DNA from: Methylocystis bryophila
Lineage (GTDB): Bacteria > Pseudomonadota > Alphaproteobacteria > Rhizobiales > Beijerinckiaceae
NCBI RefSeq assembly: GCF_027925445.1
Contig: NZ_AP027149.1
Location: forward strand, 2,616,501-2,680,500
Reading direction: 5' to 3'
Length of the DNA stretch: 64,000 bases
Shown: positions 59,916-64,000 of the stretch, piece by piece
How the letters are laid out: each line of letters starts with the position of its first letter
Position numbering within the stretch: the stretch's first letter is position 1
Translations under genes and position numbers: made by a program
Notes under the pieces: model-generated
Databases searched by the model: none
What the model was told of the DNA's origin: nothing
What the model saw: the letters and a program-made list of their open reading frames with translations, nothing else

Positions 59916-60293
59916 ATGGCGGTGGCCAGTGTCGAAGACTCAGCAAAAAGTTTTTTCATCAGGACAAGGCAAAGAGGCCTGGCCCTCAAACTGGGTGGCT
60001 TCCACCAGGCTTTGCTTTCGTCCTATCTGCTTAATCTCTGGAGAGGTCCTGAGGCCGTTCGAAAACTCATTGTGGCCGACATTCGTCTTTGGATTGAATT
60101 GGGCGCGCCCGAGCGGGCCGCCGACCTCTTCCTCGTGTTGAGACAGTACCTCACTGATTTTCCAGAGGCAATGATTGGAAGCAAGTCTCCGAAAGCCGAC
60201 AATCCCGCATTCCTGCCGTTTCCTTATGAAAGACGCCCGCGCGGCAAGATGCGCACGCGTTTCCGCGCTATCAAATCTGTATGCCCGCCTTGA
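59916..60293 (+). CDS. Hypothetical small protein
   Basis: A 125-aa soluble protein. ATG 59916 is backed by TGGAGGGAA at close spacing. The central part is well-formed helical sequence (ALLSSYLLNLWRGPEAVRKL, DIRLWIELGAPERAADLFLV). The C-terminus is basic and Pro-rich. No family is recognised. The protein looks real because of the ribosome-binding site and helical pattern, but its surroundings are repeat-rich and it could be a remnant. Confidence 0.5.
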   Translation: MAVASVEDSAKSFFIRTRQRGLALKLGGFHQALLSSYLLNLWRGPEAVRKLIVADIRLWIELGAPERAADLFLVLRQYLTDFPEAMIGSKSPKADNPAFLPFPYERRPRGKMRTRFRAIKSVCPP

Positions 60294-60678
60294 GCCCATC
60301 GGCCCGAAAAAACAGTGTAAGTTTTTGTTTCGGTTTCGAACTGCATAGAGACGAATAGAATCGGAAAGAATTGTTTTTCTGGCGCCTGCGTCCATATTTA
60401 CGCGTCATTGTCCGAATTATGGCCTCCTGGCCAAGGGGTTTCCAGATGCGCCAGCATCGAGGAGTTTTGCTGACGCGCAACACGAATGATATTTTAGATA
60501 CTTTAATAGAATAATCTATGTTAAAAATGGTTCGGCTTCTCATTTGTATTATAATTCCCTCAATCGCAATCCTCACTCCCTTCCACCGCTATCTCCCCTC
60601 CGCTCGCTTTGTGCGCTAGCAAACGGCGCTCTCCAGATCGGAAGCTTAACGTCACCGCAGGCTGGTGATGGGAGGGCG
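60294..60678. other. AT-rich spacer before the AraC-type HTH gene
   Basis: About 385 bases with clearly lower GC, for example TAATAGAATAATCTATGTTA near 60507. No gene is supported. It may be foreign DNA or the promoter region of the regulator. Confidence 0.5.
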
Positions 60679-61077
60679 ATGATGGACGATGCGTCGGGAG
60701 ATGGGGAGCCGCAGGCGATTACGCCGGCGCAAGCGCCTTTTAAGCTGCGCACGGTGCTCGCGGAGATCGCCGAGCACGCCTGCGAGCCCGGCTTCAGCGC
60801 GATGGCCATCGCGGAAAAATATGGCGTTACGGAAAGGGAAGTCCGAAGGCTGCTCAAGAAGACGGGAAAGAGCTTCTCCGATCACAAGCTGAGGCGCAGA
60901 TTGGAGCGCGCGCGTGCGCTGCTTGGCGATCCGGCCCAGGCGCATCTGGCGGTGCCGGAAATCGCGTTGCGCGTCGGATTCAGCGACACGGAGAGTTTCG
61001 ACGCGAATTACCGCCGAAGATTTGGCGTGGCGCCCGAGGCTGCGCGCCGCGCGGAGAATGGGCGGAAGCCGGTCTGA
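60679..61077 (+). CDS. AraC-type HTH regulator (DNA-binding domain only)
   Basis: A 132-aa protein consisting essentially of a double helix-turn-helix of the AraC/XylS type: AMAIAEKYGVTEREVRRLLK in the first HTH and the signature VPEIALRVGFSDTESFDANY, then RRRFGVAP, in the second. There is no sensor domain. ATG 60679 or 60682 with GGGAGGG upstream. It may act as a stand-alone regulator. Confidence 0.87.
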   Translation: MMDDASGDGEPQAITPAQAPFKLRTVLAEIAEHACEPGFSAMAIAEKYGVTEREVRRLLKKTGKSFSDHKLRRRLERARALLGDPAQAHLAVPEIALRVGFSDTESFDANYRRRFGVAPEAARRAENGRKPV

Positions 61078-61089
61078 GCGCAGCGCGAG

Positions 61090-61674
61090 CTAGCGTGGCT
61101 CCTGTTGAAGCTTGTCCCACCAGCTTTCCAGCGCGCCGAGTTCGGGCCTGACAAAAGTCGCGACAGCCCCAGCGAATTCGGCCCATTCGGTCAGATAATG
61201 GGGGGAGACGCCGGTCACGACGGGCGTCCTCGTCGCCATGGCGATCTTAAAGGCGTCGCATAAGCCGCCGCGCTCCGCCTCTTGCTTGGAAAACTTGCTG
61301 ATCGCGACGATGTCCACGCCTCGACGAGTCGCGCGCTCGACCGCGCCGCAGGCGAGGGCCAACTCGCCCGCATCGAGGTTGCAGGCCGAGGAGCCTGGCC
61401 CCAGATCCTGAGAAATCGGGTAGATGGCGCCGCTCTCGAGGTCGCGCAATACGATTCGGGGCTTGGTCGCGGTCCCTTCCTTCAGGCGCGTCTGCACGAC
61501 GCCGGCGATCGAAAATCCTCTGTCCCGCAGCGACTTCGCAAAGGCCTCGATCAAAGTCTGCGTCGCGGCGCTGTCCTCATACTGCAGCGCAGCGATGAGG
61601 GGTGGTTTTCGGAGAAGCGCAAATTCTGCCAACCGGTCCTCGCATAAGCGTTCGTTCGTGCTGCGTTTGAGCAT
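61090..61674 (-). CDS. DUF2478 protein (P-loop-like)
   Basis: A 194-aa cytosolic protein with DUF2478 features: LIAALQYEDSAATQTLIEAF, RGFSIAGVVQTRL, CNLDAGELALACGAVERATR and DIVAISKFSKQEAERGGLCD. The family resembles nucleotide kinases and is often near molybdenum or nitrogenase genes, but none is adjacent here. Function unknown. Convergent with the AraC-type gene, 12 bp apart. Confidence 0.83.
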   Translation of the reverse strand: MLKRSTNERLCEDRLAEFALLRKPPLIAALQYEDSAATQTLIEAFAKSLRDRGFSIAGVVQTRLKEGTATKPRIVLRDLESGAIYPISQDLGPGSSACNLDAGELALACGAVERATRRGVDIVAISKFSKQEAERGGLCDAFKIAMATRTPVVTGVSPHYLTEWAEFAGAVATFVRPELGALESWWDKLQQEPR

Positions 61675-61676
61675 CG

Positions 61677-61770
61677 CTCATTGGTGCAGGAAAAGTGATC
61701 GACTCCAAGAATAAGCCTGAACGCCTCCAGCGAAAATCCGGTTTCCACTTTTTCGCGCGCTCAAGGCGGC
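61677..61770. repeat. Degenerate family A/B repeat
   Basis: AAAAGTGATCGACTCCAAGA and AAAATCCGGTTTCCACTTTT match parts of families A and B. It lies just upstream of the DUF2478 gene and before the J-domain gene. Confidence 0.5.
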
Positions 61771-61931
61771 TCTTGCATTGGCGCGCTTCCCGCCCGATTT
61801 GCTATGGGAAGCAGGACGCAGCCATCCGGCGGACAGGCGGCTTTCGAGCGGCGCCTCCGAAAGGGGAGACGGCGGCGACCTTGCCGCTGTCACAGATTTA
61901 GGAAAGGCCGACGGAAGAAGGAAGCCTTGGA

Positions 61932-62639
61932 ATGTCGATTATCCTAGGAGTTCTTGTTGCGACGCTCGCCTATCTTCTGCTGCGCGCCTACGCGCAGGCG
62001 TCGCCGCGCGCCTTGGCGAAAACGATTCGTTTCGGCGGCGGAACGCTCTGCGCTCTTGTTGGAGGCCTTCTCGTGCTGCGCGGGGTCATCGCTCCCGGTC
62101 TCGCGATACTCGGCCTCGGCCTATGGCTTATCGATTTTTCGGCCCTGACGGCGAAAGGGTTCCGCTCCGCGAGGCGCGGCGGCGGCGTTTCGCGAGTCCG
62201 CACGGCCATTGTCGAAATGGAGCTCGACCGAACCAACGGCGCGATCCGCGGCACCGTGCTCGCCGGCCCGCAGGAGGGCATGCCCTTCGATCAGCTCACG
62301 CGCAGCCAGCTCCTGTCCCTTTACCATTTCTGCCTTAGCAACGATCCTCAGGGCGCGCGGCTGCTAGAGGCGTATTTCGACCGCCGGTTTGCCGGATGGC
62401 GTCAGGCAGAGGAGCGAGGCGGAGACTCTCGGAGCGCCGGCGCCCGCCGTCGGCAGTCGATTTCCGAGGAGGAGGCTTACCAGATACTGGGACTTAAGAA
62501 GGGCGCGCCGGCGAGCGAGATCGCGCGGGCGCACCGCGATCTGATGAAGAAACTTCATCCAGATCATGGCGGGGCGACCGACCTCGCCGCCCGGGTCAAC
62601 GAAGCCAAGGATGTCCTGATGCGCGGGCGTCAGGTTTAG
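61932..62639 (+). CDS. Membrane-anchored J-domain protein
   Basis: A 235-aa DjlA/Tim14-like co-chaperone. Two N-terminal membrane helices (SIILGVLVATLAYLLLRAY; LCALVGGLLVLRGVIAPGLA and following) and a cytoplasmic middle region precede a C-terminal J domain (about 180-235). The J domain opens EEEAYQILGLKKGAPASEIA and holds the HPD motif in KLHPDHGG. It would stimulate DnaK at the inner membrane. It is probably monocistronic. Confidence 0.9.
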   Translation: MSIILGVLVATLAYLLLRAYAQASPRALAKTIRFGGGTLCALVGGLLVLRGVIAPGLAILGLGLWLIDFSALTAKGFRSARRGGGVSRVRTAIVEMELDRTNGAIRGTVLAGPQEGMPFDQLTRSQLLSLYHFCLSNDPQGARLLEAYFDRRFAGWRQAEERGGDSRSAGARRRQSISEEEAYQILGLKKGAPASEIARAHRDLMKKLHPDHGGATDLAARVNEAKDVLMRGRQV

Positions 62640-62670
62640 CCGAGCCAGCCGCTCGAGATTCTTGGGGCTG

Positions 62671-62701
62671 AGCGAGGCCCGTCGGCTTCTGAGGCCTCGC
62701 T
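62671..62701. terminator. Hairpin between convergent J-domain and carboxypeptidase genes
   Basis: AGCGAGGCC (62671-62679) and GGCCTCGCT (62693-62701) form a nine-base-pair stem with a 13-base loop. There is no strong T-run. It may act as a bidirectional terminator. Confidence 0.5.
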
Positions 62702-62728
62702 GCGGAGCGAATGACATCGGGCGGCTCC

Positions 62729-64000
62729 CTAATTCTTCGTCGCGAAGCAGGAAAAGCCCGAACGCTTCAATTCGCGGCAAGCCTGCGCGGCGCTGTCCTC
62801 CCCAAGCCCGGCGAAGCGGGCTCGGTAGAGGGTTTCCGAGCCCTTGCGCACTTTTTCCGTGAAGGCCTTGGCGGATGCCGGAACGCTGTGCGCCTCGCTT
62901 CTCGCCCGCGCCAGCAATTCCCGCGCTTTCTCGAGTTCGTCTGTCGCGCCGAGCTGGATCATCCAGCCGGGATGGGCGGGACGCGAGGATTCCGCCTTGG
63001 GGCCATGCGGCTTATCGCTTTCGGATTGCTTTATGGCCGATGGCGTCGTCGGCGCGGCGGCCACGCGCAGTGCGCTCTTCGCTCCGGCGCTCGCCGTCGT
63101 CGAGCCGCCAGTCGTCGAGCCGCCAAGGGCGTGCGTCTGGCCTCCGGTTTCCGCAACCGGGCGTTTCTGTCCGCCCGAGACGAAGGCCGGGCGCACTTTC
63201 GGCGGGGCCGCGTCCTCCGTTGCGGCTGGCGGAACCTTTTGCGCGACGCTGCGGACTGCTCCTGGAGCGCTCTCCTCGCCTTCGCCCGCTGAAGCTTTCG
63301 CATAGGCCATGCTTGCATCATGTGCGGGCTGGGGCGGGATCGAGGCTGTGGCGGCGGGAGCGTCGACGCCGTCCTCGGAATCCTCCGGAATGGGTTGGGC
63401 GGTCTTGTGAGTCTCGCCGTCCCCAATGTGACGATGGATGAGGGAGGCCATATAGGCGTCGCGCGCGCCGGCCGACCTCCCGCCAAGAACCACCGCGACG
63501 ATGTGTCGGCCGCCGCGCCGCACCGAAGTCAGGAGATTGAATCCGGAGGCGTTGGTGTAGCCGGTCTTGATGCCGTCCATTCCCTCGACGCGATCGAGAA
63601 GATGGTTGTGGTTGCGCATGACTTCGCCGTTGTAGGCGAAGGCGTGCGTTGAGAAATAGCGGTAATATTTGGGAAAATGCTCTTGGACGGCTCGGCCCAG
63701 CACGGCGAGGTCATGCGCTGTGGTGATCTGCGCAGGATTGGGAAGTCCGGAAGCGTTGGCGAAATGCGTGTCGCGCATGCCAAGCGAATGCGCCTTCGCA
63801 GTCATCATCTCGGCAAAGCGCTCCTCGTCGCCGCCGATCGCCTCGGCGATGGCGACTGCGATGTCGTTTGCGGATTTCGTTACGACCGCTTTGATCGCGT
63901 CCTCGACCTCGATCGTCTCGCCGGGATCCAGATTGAGCTTGCACGGCGCCTGCGCGGCGGCGTGCTGCGAGATTCTCAGTGGCGAATGCAGGCTCAGCCG
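62729..64000 (-). CDS. dacA: D-alanyl-D-alanine carboxypeptidase with SPOR-like C-terminus (cut by window edge)
   Basis: Partial peptidase S11 (PBP5/6 type) that trims the terminal D-Ala from peptidoglycan pentapeptides. The visible part starts inside the catalytic domain: LNLDPGETIEVEDAIKAVV, the SxN motif KSANDIAVAIAEAIGG, and KTG in GIKTGYTNASGFNLL. The SxxK motif and signal peptide lie beyond base 64000. After a long Ala/Pro/Thr-rich linker comes a C-terminal SPOR-like domain (about the last 80 aa), opening WMIQLGATDELEKARELLAR and including ETLYRARFAGL. This is typical of septal targeting in alphaproteobacteria. The frame is open to the window edge. Confidence 0.93.
   Translation of the reverse strand, partial: RLSLHSPLRISQHAAAQAPCKLNLDPGETIEVEDAIKAVVTKSANDIAVAIAEAIGGDEERFAEMMTAKAHSLGMRDTHFANASGLPNPAQITTAHDLAVLGRAVQEHFPKYYRYFSTHAFAYNGEVMRNHNHLLDRVEGMDGIKTGYTNASGFNLLTSVRRGGRHIVAVVLGGRSAGARDAYMASLIHRHIGDGETHKTAQPIPEDSEDGVDAPAATASIPPQPAHDASMAYAKASAGEGEESAPGAVRSVAQKVPPAATEDAAPPKVRPAFVSGGQKRPVAETGGQTHALGGSTTGGSTTASAGAKSALRVAAAPTTPSAIKQSESDKPHGPKAESSRPAHPGWMIQLGATDELEKARELLARARSEAHSVPASAKAFTEKVRKGSETLYRARFAGLGEDSAAQACRELKRSGFSCFATKN

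Overview
The window is high-GC, densely coded chromosomal DNA from an alphaproteobacterium, most likely of the order Hyphomicrobiales (Rhizobiales). The signs are the RNase E/AmiC/PBP1A order, an alphaproteobacterial-type RpoH, an EF-P/EpmA/EpmB set, Omp25-like and DUF2778 proteins, and many short palindromic repeats of the kind common in Rhizobiales intergenic regions. A Methylocystaceae/Beijerinckiaceae-like methylotroph is my guess from overall impression; no diagnostic gene such as pmo, mxa or nif is present. I recognise no rRNA, tRNA, CRISPR array, intact insertion sequence or replication origin.

Layout. 0-6.5 kb: the N-terminal part of rne (minus strand), a divergent peptidoglycan amidase, PBP1A and a YpfJ-type zinc peptidase. 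6.5-12.7 kb: a CotA-like multicopper oxidase, a membrane protein with von Willebrand/glutamine-amidotransferase-like domains, and dnaB. 12.7-15.2 kb (all minus strand): a small secreted protein of unknown family, then a fluoride-response block. In the direction of transcription this block reads promoter, fluoride riboswitch, crcB, DUF190 gene, second fluoride riboswitch, and a 148-residue membrane protein I cannot assign to any family. 15.2-24.1 kb: DUF1254 lipoprotein, Omp25-like barrel, RsmB-type methyltransferase, an HExxH protein with an overlapping partner, a response regulator, rpoH, a dGTPase-like gene with an apparent CTG start, and an erpA-like gene. 24.1-33.3 kb: hybrid histidine kinase, DUF4331, COQ10-like, DUF2778, SMR transporter, a TPP enzyme with a CMD-like partner, and a Cys-rich secreted protein.

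33.3-44 kb: GST, then efp and divergent epmA. epmB lies about 7 kb away. Between epmA and epmB is an accessory segment holding an 81-bp tandem repeat, a metalloprotease fused to seven near-identical 66-residue repeats, a LuxR regulator, a protein with a PEP-CTERM-like tail, and a YeiH-type transporter. 44-50 kb: a secreted protein, cold-shock gene, a paralogue of the 12.7-kb secreted protein, the cinA-ribD-ribE operon, a TetR regulator and an AT-rich membrane protein. 50-64 kb: an EnvZ/OmpR-like pair, ilvE, a class III aminotransferase (possible HpnO), a double cold-shock-domain protein, DUF192, metC, a solitary amino-acid binding protein, an AraC-type HTH, DUF2478, a J-domain protein and a D,D-carboxypeptidase with a SPOR-like end, cut by the window edge.

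The best candidate for an undescribed system is the fluoride block. A second, separately encoded fluoride riboswitch sits 44 nt upstream of an unassigned two-helix, four-cysteine membrane protein, directly downstream of crcB-DUF190. This makes that protein a candidate component of fluoride resistance. Other items worth attention are the split EF-P modification set, the recently amplified seven-repeat protease, the CTG-initiated dGTPase, the two-member secreted family, and composite palindromic repeats that recur throughout the window.
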